From Marinifaba aquimaris (GTDB taxonomy: Bacteria > Pseudomonadota > Gammaproteobacteria > Enterobacterales > Alteromonadaceae), in assembly GCF_013328345.1 (NCBI RefSeq), contig NZ_JABULX010000015.1, positions 35,539 through 99,538 on the forward strand: a stretch of 64,000 nucleotides of DNA, read 5' to 3'. The notes beneath the pieces are model-generated. The model saw only the letters and a list, made by a program, of their open reading frames with translations. It was not told the origin of the DNA and did no database searches. Position 1 is the stretch's first letter; each line of letters starts with the position of its first letter. Position numbers and translations under genes: made by a program. This document shows positions 1 through 7,389 of this stretch, piece by piece.

Positions 1-2
1 CT

Positions 3-128
3 GTAGGTATGGGGCATTTTACCAAGCAAGCCGCTATGGTAGAGCCAGCACGAAAGTTAACAAAGAACTGGAGTAATGAACAAAAGCAACTCAATAAAAG
101 CAGTGATTTTTTAACAATAAACCCTTGA
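3..128 (+). CDS. 3' end of an upstream prophage gene (partial)
   Basis: An open frame enters from the left edge and stops with TGA at 126-128. The visible 41 residues are hydrophilic and rich in Lys, Asn and Gln, with better codon use than the competing frame that stops at 74-76. The position just before the capsid genes would suit the packaging ATPase, but no diagnostic motif is inside the window, so the function is a guess. Confidence 0.4.
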   Translation, partial: VGMGHFTKQAAMVEPARKLTKNWSNEQKQLNKSSDFLTINP

Positions 129-152
129 GTTTTATTTTCATCTTAGCCAAGC

Positions 153-172
153 GTGGCGCAGATTTGCGCCAC
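153..172 (+). other. Perfect 8-bp stem-loop between prophage genes
   Basis: GTGGCGCA (153-160) and TGCGCCAC (165-172) form a perfect stem with a 4-nt loop in the gap at 129-329. No run of T follows on the plus strand, so this is a weak terminator at best. It could be an mRNA stability or replication structure. The rest of the gap is AT-rich, with many short repeats of the type ATCAA/AAATCAA, and leads into a GAGG ribosome-binding site. Confidence 0.45.
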
Positions 173-329
173 ATTACTTAATCAAATCAGCAATGATTGA
201 ATATCAAGTCAACATCAAATAGCGCTTGATTTAATTTCAAATCAATTGCTAAAAATTAAATCGCATTGCAAACGCAATTGAATTTTACTTAAAACTTTTT
301 AATTAACTTAACTGTCGTGAGGACAACAA

Positions 330-437
330 ATGTTAAAACAAATCAATATGCCTACGCTTATTGCAGCGGGCATTCTTACTTGTGTGATTGTATACGCTTC
401 AAACAACGTCGATGTTGTTGAAGACGCAATCGGCTAG
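330..437 (+). CDS. 35-residue single-pass membrane protein of the prophage
   Basis: The ATG at 330 follows a GTGAGGA ribosome-binding site at a good distance, and the frame stops with TAG at 435-437. Residues about 7-25 are a hydrophobic segment, followed by an acidic tail. It lies immediately before the capsid gene, whose AGAGGAG ribosome-binding site begins at its stop codon. PM2 carries similarly small membrane proteins in its virion (P7 is about this size). Homology cannot be claimed at this length; the virion membrane role is inferred from context. Confidence 0.65.
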   Translation: MLKQINMPTLIAAGILTCVIVYASNNVDVVEDAIG

Positions 438-452
438 AGGAGTATTTAAACG

Positions 453-1289
453 ATGAATACTTCTTTAAAAACATCTTATCGCCCTATGTCGCGAGACTTG
501 TCACCGTTTAACAAAATCGGTAGCAACTTAAAAGGCTCGGTCAAACTTGATGTAGGCATGACTTATCACCAAATCCAATTAATCGGCAACATTACTGATC
601 CGACTTTGATCGAACAAGTTGAGCTGAAGCTAAACGGTGAAGTGATTAAAACTTACACGGGTGAACAGCTTGTCATGCTTGAGAAATACAAAAAGCAGCC
701 AGCACAAGCAGGCCGTTATATTTTCCCATTAGCCAATATCGACGCGCGTAATGTGGGCGGTATCATGACCGGTGCTTTAGTGACATACGCAACGGATGAA
801 CTTATTTTATATGTTAAGTTTGCTGATTTATCGTCAGTATCAACGCCAGAGTTACGCGCTCGCGCTTTCTGGTTGCCGAATCAATTCCCACGTAAGTTTA
901 TCCCTCGCTCATATGAAACAACTTTGCATTTACCAAAGTCGGGCAAAAACTCAAAAGACTGGGAGCGTGACGCGCGTAAATCAATCCAACGTTTACACAT
1001 GTTACCGGACAAAGGCGCAATCGAGCGTTTAGAGATTCACCGTGATAATAAAATCGAATTCGAAGCGGATAAAACTGACATTGATTACGATTTAACGTCA
1101 ATTGGTGGTCAACACGCGCAAAAAGCACCACAAACAGATTATTTACACTTCGACACTGGTGCATCTGGTTTTGTTGAAAAAGGCCTTTTCCCAACGGCTG
1201 CTAAATCTCATTTGCGTTTTAGTTTATTTGCAACTGAAGCAGATACAACGGTTACGGTTTTAGTTGAAGAACTAGAAGTCGTTTCTTAG
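453..1289 (+). CDS. Major capsid protein, PM2 P2-like double jelly roll
   Basis: The 278-residue product is close in length to PM2 P2 (269). Its N-terminal part (residues about 32-110) follows the P2 pattern as I recall it: a 'GMTYHQIQLIG' strand, a 'VELKLNGEVIKTY' strand, an AG-containing turn, then strands leading into a second beta-rich half (about 140-278). P2-type proteins form pseudo-hexameric trimers that tile an icosahedral shell over the viral membrane. A strong AGAGGAG ribosome-binding site at 436-442 supports the ATG at 453. It is followed at 9 nt by a chain of overlapping small virion genes. A MCP of the related FLiP/finnlakevirus group is an alternative, since it shares the fold. 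Confidence 0.85.
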   Translation: MNTSLKTSYRPMSRDLSPFNKIGSNLKGSVKLDVGMTYHQIQLIGNITDPTLIEQVELKLNGEVIKTYTGEQLVMLEKYKKQPAQAGRYIFPLANIDARNVGGIMTGALVTYATDELILYVKFADLSSVSTPELRARAFWLPNQFPRKFIPRSYETTLHLPKSGKNSKDWERDARKSIQRLHMLPDKGAIERLEIHRDNKIEFEADKTDIDYDLTSIGGQHAQKAPQTDYLHFDTGASGFVEKGLFPTAAKSHLRFSLFATEADTTVTVLVEELEVVS

Positions 1290-1297
1290 GGGGTGCT

Positions 1298-1597
1298 ATG
1301 TCGTTTTGGGATGATGTAAGCGGGGCGATTGGTCAAATTGAACTAGATGACGTTGTAGGCATCTTTCAAGCTCAAGACCAAGTAACCGATCAGGCCACGC
1401 AAGTTGCAGCGCAAACACAAGCACAGGCTGAAGCAACCGCACAGCCTGAGCATGGTCAAACGTATTCCGGTCAACCTGTATTAGCAACCCCAGCACCGCA
1501 GCCACCTAAACAGTGGTATCAAAATCCGGCTAATGTCGGTCTAGCGGTGCTGGGTACGGGCATTCTCGGCTTCTTATTGTATAAGGCGGTCAACTAA
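1298..1597 (+). CDS. Small virion membrane protein, P3-like size (99 aa)
   Basis: This protein starts 9 nt after the capsid stop and has a GGGGG ribosome-binding site at the end of the capsid gene. Residues 1-75 are polar, Gln/Ala/Thr-rich and partly repetitive ('QATQVAAQTQAQAEATAQ'), followed by a Pro-rich stretch. A single hydrophobic segment lies near the C terminus (about 80-96). The layout suggests a protein anchored in the internal viral membrane and reaching out to the capsid, like PM2 P3 (104 residues). The match to P3 is by length, order and topology only. Confidence 0.65.
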   Translation: MSFWDDVSGAIGQIELDDVVGIFQAQDQVTDQATQVAAQTQAQAEATAQPEHGQTYSGQPVLATPAPQPPKQWYQNPANVGLAVLGTGILGFLLYKAVN

Positions 1598-1731
1598 TGC
1601 CGCTGTTGTTAGCCTTTGGTGCTGGCTTTATTGTCAGCACTTCATTAAGCAAACCCGTTAAATATCTCGCCATTGCGGGTGCGGGTTATGTCGTGTATCA
1701 GAAATACGCAAAGGGGACATTAAGTGTCTAA
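1597..1731 (+). CDS. 44-residue hydrophobic virion protein
   Basis: The start overlaps the previous stop as TAATG (1595-1599), which indicates translational coupling. The product has two hydrophobic stretches (about residues 3-15 and 22-34), few charges and a short basic tail, so it is probably a one- or two-pass membrane peptide. PM2 encodes a comparable small membrane protein (P4, about 42 residues). No function can be assigned from sequence; a virion membrane role is inferred from the operon. Confidence 0.6.
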   Translation: MPLLLAFGAGFIVSTSLSKPVKYLAIAGAGYVVYQKYAKGTLSV

Positions 1732-1858
1732 TCAAATTTTTAAAACAACCAAACATAAACGATTGCTGGCTAAAAAAGCCCGTAAAGCACAACGCCGAAA
1801 TGCAAAGCGCTTAGCAGCTGGTAAGCAAGTAAAACGTTATCTGGTTAAGGTAGGTTAA
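1724..1858 (+). CDS. 44-residue Lys/Arg-rich basic peptide
   Basis: A GTG start at 1724 overlaps the preceding gene by 8 nt and is preceded by an AAAGGGG ribosome-binding site. Nearly half of the product is Lys, Arg or His, with runs such as 'KKARKAQRRNAKRL', and acidic residues are absent. Such a peptide could neutralise packaged DNA or bind membrane lipid headgroups. It is conserved in frame between two well-spaced genes, which argues that it is real. The DNA-condensing role is inference only. Confidence 0.6.
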   Translation: MSNQIFKTTKHKRLLAKKARKAQRRNAKRLAAGKQVKRYLVKVG

Positions 1859-1860
1859 CC

Positions 1861-2067
1861 ATGTTTGATCCAGCAAACGGTTTTGGCATTGATACGGGCG
1901 GCGGCGCGTTTCAGGGTTCAAGCGGTGCTGAGAGTGGTGACGCAACAACAGGCGCAAGCACCAACGGTGACTTTATCGTTAATCATGGTAAAGCGAACTA
2001 TTTGGAGTTAGGCGCGGCTTGTGTCGTGGGTATCGTGATCGGTGTTTTTATCGCTAAGGTGGTATAG
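1861..2067 (+). CDS. 68-residue virion membrane protein with Gly-rich N terminus
   Basis: The ATG at 1861 lies 3 nt after the previous stop. Residues 1-35 are Gly/Ser/Ala/Thr-rich and low in complexity. Residues about 45-66 form one strong membrane segment with GxxxG-like spacing and only a short tail. This C-terminal-anchor plan repeats across the neighbouring proteins. PM2 P8 has a similar size, but I cannot prove orthology. Confidence 0.6.
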   Translation: MFDPANGFGIDTGGGAFQGSSGAESGDATTGASTNGDFIVNHGKANYLELGAACVVGIVIGVFIAKVV

Positions 2068-2069
2068 CC

Positions 2070-3017
2070 ATGGGTTTAAATTTATTTGGTAGTGACTCAA
2101 AAACATCGAGCTCAGATGCGAGCGACCGCTCGCAATCTAGCGCAGGTCAGGATATTTATGACATCGGCAATGTATCCGGTAAAAAAAATACGCAAAACGT
2201 TAATTTATCGCGTTCTTGGCAAGAGAATGACAACAGCGTCAGCAATTCCAACAACACTGATAACTCTATTCGTAACGAGTACGACTATTCACAAGAGTTA
2301 GACCAAGACATTGATAACTCGGTTGAATGGTCCATTGAACAAGATATTGATAACTCACAAGAATTTGACCTTGAACAAGAGATTGATAATTCTCAAGAGT
2401 ATGAGTTTGAAGAATCATTCAATACTACGACTAATGTTGATAGCTCAACGCATTTAAACGGTGAAATGGCGGGTAACTCCGGCACGATAAATATTACCGA
2501 TGGTGGCGCATTTAAAGTAGTTGAAGATACCGTTAAAAGTGTCGAGTCCATTGTGAAGAATGTGTTAGGCCTGAGCAGTGACACCGTTAAATCGGCTGAA
2601 AGTATCGCTGATGAAGTGATCGCCAATTCCCAACATATTGTCGATGCAAACAACAGCTTATTAGTCGATTTAAGTACTCATCAATCGCAAACATTAGGCG
2701 ATATTTTTACCAGTGCAATTGGTTCGAATGAATCATTATTGCAAACCAGCCTAGATAACAACATGAACATAACGGAAGTGTTAAACAGCACTTTGGCTCA
2801 AGCCAATGAAGAAACACAATCGTTTTACGCTGATGTTATGTCTAATCAAAGCAAAGCCGCAACCGAACAACTCCAAACTACACAAGCGCTAGCTGAATCA
2901 GTCGCTACAGGTGGTCAAACGGTTGTAGCCGAATCAACAGCAAAGATAATTAAATATATCTCTGTTGCGGGTGGTTTAGTGGCTCTGGTTATTTTAATTA
3001 AGCGAGCAAAATCATGA
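2070..3017 (+). CDS. Repeat-containing, helical virion protein with C-terminal membrane anchor (315 aa)
   Basis: The N terminus (1-60) is Ser/Asp/Asn-rich. Residues about 75-125 contain four imperfect repeats built round 'QDIDNS' or 'QEIDNS', spaced 12-16 residues apart. The central part (about 150-280) is Ala/Ser/Thr/Gln-rich and predicted helical, possibly a coiled coil. A membrane segment lies at about 294-311 just before the end. There is no signal peptide, so tail insertion into the viral membrane is likely. It may be a tunnel, tape-like or vertex-membrane link protein. I do not recognise a family. Confidence 0.6.
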   Translation: MGLNLFGSDSKTSSSDASDRSQSSAGQDIYDIGNVSGKKNTQNVNLSRSWQENDNSVSNSNNTDNSIRNEYDYSQELDQDIDNSVEWSIEQDIDNSQEFDLEQEIDNSQEYEFEESFNTTTNVDSSTHLNGEMAGNSGTINITDGGAFKVVEDTVKSVESIVKNVLGLSSDTVKSAESIADEVIANSQHIVDANNSLLVDLSTHQSQTLGDIFTSAIGSNESLLQTSLDNNMNITEVLNSTLAQANEETQSFYADVMSNQSKAATEQLQTTQALAESVATGGQTVVAESTAKIIKYISVAGGLVALVILIKRAKS

Positions 3018-3769
3018 TCACAATTAATTTAAGTGTGAATGAAAAACTGGCCGCAGATGCCACAGAACAATACTTAGTTATTCGTTCTGTGGGTTCACAG
3101 GTCTATTTAGTCACAAAAGGTAATACTGATGTATTGCTTAAATCACTCGATACTATCCGTTTAGACGATATTAACGAGATTGAATTTCATAATAAGTCGG
3201 GTGCTGAGCAAAACTTAATTTATCAGCTTTCACCATTTCCAATTACGATCAGTAGCAACAGCACTACCGCACATATGCAAGGCGGTACGATTGATAACAT
3301 TAACAATCCGGTTTTAATTGGTAATTTCCCTGCACCAGTAGCTAACCAGCAAGTAACAGTTAGTAACTTGCCAGCCAATCAGGTTGTAACGGTTGATAAT
3401 TTCCCAGCCAATCAGGGCGTTGATATTAACAACTTTCCAGCTAAACAAGTTGTAACTGTTGATAACCACCCACAGGTATCACCAACAGGTTCAGCGGTGA
3501 TTGCTGATAAGCCCGTTACTAATTCAAGCACGCTAATGATTGCAAGTCGCAACCGATTGAAGCGCAAAATCTATATGCAATTTATGGCAGATGACCGCGC
3601 AATGGTGCGAGTGGCCATCAGTGTTCCAGCCACAACAACCAAGGGCGTGATTGTGCATTGTGATGCGAATAACGCGGGTACATTTGAATTTGAAACAACA
3701 CAATCCGTTAATGCAATTGTGGTGTCTGGTAGCAATGTTCGTGCGTCAATTACAGAGGTATTTGTGTAA
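3014..3769 (+). CDS. Putative penton/spike-base protein with NFPANQ repeats (251 aa)
   Basis: The start overlaps the previous stop as ATGA. Residues 1-85 look like a small beta-sandwich. Residues about 105-155 hold four tandem 'VTVxNFPANQ'-type repeats of about 13 residues, a collagen-like beta-solenoid stalk seen in phage receptor-binding structures. Residues 165-251 are a second beta-rich domain. No membrane segment is present. A compact N-terminal domain, stalk and C-terminal domain fit a vertex spike. The role is inferred from architecture and place in the operon. Confidence 0.55.
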   Translation: MITINLSVNEKLAADATEQYLVIRSVGSQVYLVTKGNTDVLLKSLDTIRLDDINEIEFHNKSGAEQNLIYQLSPFPITISSNSTTAHMQGGTIDNINNPVLIGNFPAPVANQQVTVSNLPANQVVTVDNFPANQGVDINNFPAKQVVTVDNHPQVSPTGSAVIADKPVTNSSTLMIASRNRLKRKIYMQFMADDRAMVRVAISVPATTTKGVIVHCDANNAGTFEFETTQSVNAIVVSGSNVRASITEVFV

Positions 3770-4356
3770 TGACTATTTCAAGTCCTCAATATATTCCTGC
3801 TAACGGTTTAACGACTGCCGATTTAGACCAGCAAACAAATAGCATTCAATCGCAAACAGGCTCTACAGTTAATGCCGCCAGAGACAATGTAAAGAATGAG
3901 GTAAAGCGCACTAGTGCGGGTTCTCTTTATGCTTTGCTTAATTCTGCAATTGCAAACGGTAAAACAAATAAGCAGCTGTACGATTATTTGACGAATGTCA
4001 GAGATACGCTAGAAGGGACGAGTAACCGCGATTTAACGGACGTTTACAACTTGGTTAACGGTAAGCTTTCGACGGTTGTTAATAGAGTAGCAACGGGCTT
4101 TGTTTCTACATCAGCGACTGGACTTGCGAATAACAGCGAAGACAATAAGTATTTTGACGTGACTATACCTGCTGTAAATGTTGGTAAATCCCTAGCTTTT
4201 TTTGATGGCTTTATGTCAAACGGTGTGTCTAGGACGGTTTCAGAGCATTACAACACAACTGTTAGGTTGATAAATTCAACTACCGTGAGAATGTCTTGCC
4301 GGTGGTCAGATGGCGCGACAATTGTTGGGCGTTGGAAAGTAATCGAGTTTAAGTAA
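3769..4356 (+). CDS. Putative spike or receptor-binding protein (195 aa)
   Basis: The start overlaps the previous stop (TAATG). Residues 1-100 are polar and helical, with many Asn, Thr and Gln, and resemble attachment segments of phage fibres. Residues 105-195 are beta-rich and aromatic, ending in 'RWKVIEF', like compact receptor-binding tips. It is followed by a gene that looks like a tail-fibre assembly protein, which supports a host-recognition role. No family is recognised with confidence. Confidence 0.5.
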   Translation: MTISSPQYIPANGLTTADLDQQTNSIQSQTGSTVNAARDNVKNEVKRTSAGSLYALLNSAIANGKTNKQLYDYLTNVRDTLEGTSNRDLTDVYNLVNGKLSTVVNRVATGFVSTSATGLANNSEDNKYFDVTIPAVNVGKSLAFFDGFMSNGVSRTVSEHYNTTVRLINSTTVRMSCRWSDGATIVGRWKVIEFK

Positions 4357-4751
4357 TGAAATATTATGCACAAATAAAAAATGGCGTTGTTGTAGGCGTA
4401 TATTCTGCAAGCAATGAAGTAGTTAGCGATGATGTGATTGAAATCGCAAATGATGACCTTTCTTTAATTGGTCAGCTTTATGACTCTGAAAATGGTTTTT
4501 TTACAACAGTAGACCGCGAAAAAGCATCAATGCTTGAAGTAATCAAGCAACAAGCTAAACAGCGCATAGAATCACTTGCTTGGAAGGTTGAGCGCGCTAA
4601 CGAGCGCATTGCTTTAAATATAGCGGGCGCTAATGCTGAGCTTTTAGCGGTTTACGCTGAGCGTGAAGCCATTCGACAAGCATCCAACAAAGCCGAGAGC
4701 GATTTAAATAAAAAGCGCTCAGTAAATACAGTACGTGCGTTTACATGGTAA
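4356..4751 (+). CDS. Tail-fibre-assembly/chaperone-like protein (131 aa)
   Basis: The start overlaps the previous stop (TAATG). The N terminus 'MKYYAQIKNGVVVGVYSAS' is typical of small proteins encoded after tail fibres in tailed phages. A helical, charged region follows (about 60-120), containing 'LEVIKQQAKQRIESLAWKVER'-type sequence (quoted in part). In tailed phages such proteins aid folding or attachment of the preceding fibre. Here it follows a putative spike in a tailless phage, which is unexpected and suggests module exchange. The function is inferred. Confidence 0.5.
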   Translation: MKYYAQIKNGVVVGVYSASNEVVSDDVIEIANDDLSLIGQLYDSENGFFTTVDREKASMLEVIKQQAKQRIESLAWKVERANERIALNIAGANAELLAVYAEREAIRQASNKAESDLNKKRSVNTVRAFTW

Positions 4752-4755
4752 GCGC

Positions 4756-5247
4756 ATGATTAAATTTTTTGTAATAACGGGAGTTATAGCAGTGACAACA
4801 ATCACACTTTATAAAATGATGCCACGCGCATTACGTAACAATAACCCTCTGAATATTCGCTATTCAGAGCAAAACGCATGGCGCGGTGAAATACCACTTG
4901 CACAGAATAAACAAGCAGATAACGAGTTTGAAACGTTTTCAAACCCTGTTTATGGTTATCGGGCCGCTGCTATTTTACTTCGCAACTATAAATCAAAATA
5001 CGGGCTAGATACTCTGGAAGATATCATAGCTCGTTTTGCGCCCCCGTCTGAAAACGACACAGGCGCATATATAGCCAGCGTGGCCAGCCAACTACGTTAC
5101 GAACCTGATGATTATTTAACATTAGATGATGAACAGATGGTTAGCTTGCTTCTAGCCATGCACAAACACGAAGCAGGGCGCGTCTATTTCGGTGAAGAAC
5201 TGGCGCAAATGGCTGTAAAAATGATTAACCGCGAACAGGTGGCCTAA
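4756..5247 (+). CDS. Virion-associated peptidoglycan-degrading protein ('structural protein P5' type)
   Basis: An N-terminal membrane segment (about residues 2-20) is followed by 'RALRNNNPLNIRYSEQNAW', then 'FETFSNPVYGYRAAAILL' and 'RFAPPSENDTGAYI'. These motifs define a phage protein family often annotated as structural protein P5 or as a virion murein hydrolase. Such an enzyme opens the cell wall during genome delivery. I chose the ATG at 4756, 4 nt after the preceding stop. An in-frame GTG at 4735 would overlap the upstream gene. Catalytic residues are not certain from sequence alone. Confidence 0.65.
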   Translation: MIKFFVITGVIAVTTITLYKMMPRALRNNNPLNIRYSEQNAWRGEIPLAQNKQADNEFETFSNPVYGYRAAAILLRNYKSKYGLDTLEDIIARFAPPSENDTGAYIASVASQLRYEPDDYLTLDDEQMVSLLLAMHKHEAGRVYFGEELAQMAVKMINREQVA

Positions 5248-5324
5248 TGTATTACTTAATTCAGTTGCTAATTTCTGTTGTGTCAGCCGTAGCCGCACAC
5301 TTTATTTTAAGTTCGATGAAGTAG
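5247..5324 (+). CDS. 25-residue hydrophobic peptide
   Basis: The ATG at 5247 overlaps the previous stop (TAATG) and the frame ends at TAG 5322-5324. The peptide is almost all one membrane helix with a short polar end. It could be a virion membrane peptide or part of a lysis cassette. It is too short to assign, and its support is the coupling and the tight packing with neighbours. Confidence 0.4.
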   Translation: MYYLIQLLISVVSAVAAHFILSSMK

Positions 5325-5333
5325 GGGGCTGAT

Positions 5334-5483
5334 ATGTCATTTTTTAAAAAGTGGAAAAGCTGGCGAGGTGTTGTTGCTGCTGTGGCTATCGCGACAGGCT
5401 CAGCACCATTAATGAGTGCTATCACAATCGTTGATACTGCTAGTGAAGTAGTCGAGCAAGTTAACAAAGATGAAGCTAGCTAA
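5334..5483 (+). CDS. 49-residue membrane protein, possible lysis or virion component
   Basis: A GGGGGCTGAT stretch upstream of the ATG at 5334 serves as the ribosome-binding site. The product has an amphipathic basic N terminus ('MSFFKKWKSWRG'), one hydrophobic helix (about 13-33) and an acidic tail. Small holin-like proteins and virion membrane peptides both look like this. Its end overlaps the next gene by 14 nt. Confidence 0.5.
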   Translation: MSFFKKWKSWRGVVAAVAIATGSAPLMSAITIVDTASEVVEQVNKDEAS

Positions 5484-5862
5484 TATCAATATCCAAGCGC
5501 CTGATAAGCGTTATCAGGTGCTTTTGCAGTTGGCAGCGCCTTTAATGGTTTTAGGTATATTCTTTTATTACAAAAGCAGTATAAAAAAAGCTGTTAACCA
5601 AGTCGCTACACCCATTGCTGATTTATATGTTGATATGACGCATGAACCAGTCATAGCAAATTTCGACGGTTTTTTTCTTGAATCTTCTGATCTGGAAATG
5701 GGTTATCGCGTGAAACAAATGTTTATCGATTTAAACATTCAATCAAACATCAATAACAAAGCCATTTTTAAACAATTACTTGACCCAAGGCGCAATATTA
5801 AGCCGCGCTATAGGCATTTAATTGATAGTGGCAAAATTATAAATTTAGAGGCATTACAATGA
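5470..5862 (+). CDS. Membrane-anchored prophage protein (130 aa)
   Basis: This gene overlaps the preceding one by 14 nt and the following one as ATGA. A membrane segment lies at about residues 20-38, followed by a soluble basic domain ending in 'RRNIKPRYRHLIDSGKI'. The shape fits a virion or lysis protein anchored in the inner membrane or viral membrane. No family is recognised. Confidence 0.5.
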   Translation: MKLANINIQAPDKRYQVLLQLAAPLMVLGIFFYYKSSIKKAVNQVATPIADLYVDMTHEPVIANFDGFFLESSDLEMGYRVKQMFIDLNIQSNINNKAIFKQLLDPRRNIKPRYRHLIDSGKIINLEALQ

Positions 5863-5999
5863 TAGATTTTCAAATGCTGCTTGATGCTGGTCTAAACGTA
5901 CATACCGCAGCCTTTGTATGGTTCGCAATCAGTTACGAAAAACGACTGGCAAAAATAGAGACCGCAATGCTGGCATTAATACCCAAGAAACGTAATTAA
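5859..5999 (+). CDS. 46-residue prophage protein, last gene of the late operon
   Basis: The ATG at 5859 overlaps the previous stop (ATGA). The peptide has a hydrophobic aromatic stretch ('AAFVWFAISYEKRL') and a basic end. It is the final gene before a terminator-like hairpin at 6064-6088. A membrane or lysis role is possible; nothing more can be said. Confidence 0.45.
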   Translation: MIDFQMLLDAGLNVHTAAFVWFAISYEKRLAKIETAMLALIPKKRN

Positions 6000-6063
6000 T
6001 GTGACTCGCCTGGTTATTAATGTTGTGACGTGTTCAGGGAACAAAAGTGTGGCCTCCGATACT

Positions 6064-6088
6064 AAAAGCCCCTTAATAGGGGTTTTTT
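6064..6088 (+). terminator. Rho-independent terminator of the prophage late operon
   Basis: AAAAGCCCC pairs with GGGGTTTT round a 6-nt loop, followed by a run of six T. It lies 65 nt after the last small gene and before a separately transcribed gene. Confidence 0.8.
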
Positions 6089-6179
6089 AATATCTAATTC
6101 AATAGCATAATACCTTAGCACAGCTCCACATTTTTTAATGAAAGTCATTATCAAACCACAAAGTTAATCGAAGGACCCC

Positions 6180-6842
6180 ATGAAAAACGAGCAAGTTAAA
6201 TTAATAGTTGAGTCAATTCTTAACGAAACAATTTTAGATGATTGGTACTTTTACGCATTGATATTTTCTGTCAGTTTAGTTGGCGCTGTTTTTGGTAGCT
6301 TCATCAAAAGTTTCGGTGCTGAAAAAGGAAAATATAAAGCCATTGAGTCCAGTCTCGATGTTATCATTGATCAAGTGTCTAGGACGACTGAGACTACAGA
6401 AGAAATTAAAAATGACTTTGAATTGAATTACTGGAAAAAAAAAGAAAGAGCAACGCTAAAACGGGAAAAACTGGAAGAATATTATTTATTGGTCTTGGTA
6501 TCACAAGAAAGTATTCATTGTGAAGTATTGAATACATTCCATGGAGAAGCTAATGATTACGATCAACTAGCTTATGACAAGGCTGATATGTTGCAAGCTT
6601 TATACTTACCAGAACTTGAAACTGAGCACAGATATTATAAGCGCGCGATGCATGAATATAAAAAATGGTTTGCTGGCGCAATGAATTCGCGAGTCGAAAG
6701 AATCAGGAACGGTGAAAATACCAAATCTCCCACCCAAGAATATATTGATAAATATGCCGATGCACGACGTGGGTTTAATCCAGCCCTGCTGGCCATAAAA
6801 GAAAAAGCACGGCGACTGGCTACCGAACTAAACACGCAATAA
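6180..6842 (+). CDS. Membrane-anchored coiled-coil protein, prophage moron (220 aa)
   Basis: The gene stands alone between two terminators, with a GAAGGA ribosome-binding site ahead of its ATG. Residues about 24-44 form one membrane segment. Residues 50-110 are charged and helical, probably coiled coil ('YWKKKERATLKREKLEEYY'), and the C-terminal half is also helical. The isolated transcription unit at the edge of a prophage is typical of a lysogenic-conversion gene, such as superinfection exclusion. That is inferred from position; no family is recognised. Confidence 0.55.
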   Translation: MKNEQVKLIVESILNETILDDWYFYALIFSVSLVGAVFGSFIKSFGAEKGKYKAIESSLDVIIDQVSRTTETTEEIKNDFELNYWKKKERATLKREKLEEYYLLVLVSQESIHCEVLNTFHGEANDYDQLAYDKADMLQALYLPELETEHRYYKRAMHEYKKWFAGAMNSRVERIRNGENTKSPTQEYIDKYADARRGFNPALLAIKEKARRLATELNTQ

Positions 6843-6911
6843 AGTGTTTAATCAGGGCAGATATAGCTTAAAAAGATGCGATAAAGATAATTAATTCAAA
6901 TAATGGATTAC

Positions 6912-6935
6912 AAAGGCCGTTCTAAACGGCCTTTT
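6912..6935 (+). terminator. Terminator after the 220-residue gene
   Basis: AAAGGCCGTT and AACGGCCTTT form a 10-bp stem with a 3-nt loop, followed by T residues. It also overlaps the stop codon of the convergent minus-strand gene, so it may act in both directions. Confidence 0.8.
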
Positions 6936-7389
6936 TATTAGGTTTGCTATCACCAGTTGCGATTTCATAAAGCCTTGCGCTTATTGATTGCAATTCACTT
7001 CTTATCTTAATGCTTTTGTGATGGTCGCTAAGCTCTAGGGCTTTCTTTAATCGGTTTATTTCACCATTGCCACGCCAAACTTGCTGATACGTATTTCTCA
7101 TGTTTAGCAGGTGAGATGGTTCAAAATACTCATTTACGTTAAAAGGCGAGCAAAGGTATAAACCTTTATTAATGCTCCAGTCAGCCCAATCACCATGAAG
7201 AATCTTGTTGTTTGCTTTAAGTTCCAGAAGACGTATAGCACTTGGATGTGGTTTATTGCTGCCATCTATCCAGCGCTCAAGAACTCGAATAGATACCCCC
7301 AAATATGTCGCACAATCGCGCTTCAGGTGAGGCGGAAAACCCGCAGAGAAAAGTAGTTTTTTGAAATCCGTGTATGTTTCCATGCTCAT
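6922..7389 (-). CDS. Phage regulator-like protein, DUF3653-type (155 aa)
   Basis: 'CATYLGVSIRVLERWIDGSN' looks like a helix-turn-helix that lets a phage protein bind DNA, followed by 'KPHPSAIRLLEL' and a 'GDWADWSINKGLYLCSP' strand, a pattern I associate with DUF3653 proteins of small phages. I chose the ATG at 7389 because an AGGCAG site lies about 8 nt upstream. A longer frame needs a TTG at 7461 with no good site. Being opposite to the late genes, it may control lysogeny or excision direction. The function is inferred. Confidence 0.55.
   Translation of the reverse strand: MSMETYTDFKKLLFSAGFPPHLKRDCATYLGVSIRVLERWIDGSNKPHPSAIRLLELKANNKILHGDWADWSINKGLYLCSPFNVNEYFEPSHLLNMRNTYQQVWRGNGEINRLKKALELSDHHKSIKIRSELQSISARLYEIATGDSKPNKKAV

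Noticed and set aside
2..76. Alternative partial frame at the left edge, stopping at 74-76
   Set aside because: It uses several rare codons (AGG, AGA) and is shorter than the frame ending at 128, which looks more like coding sequence.
6001..6090. 29-codon GTG-started frame after the prophage late operon
   Set aside because: It runs through the terminator hairpin and has no ribosome-binding site.
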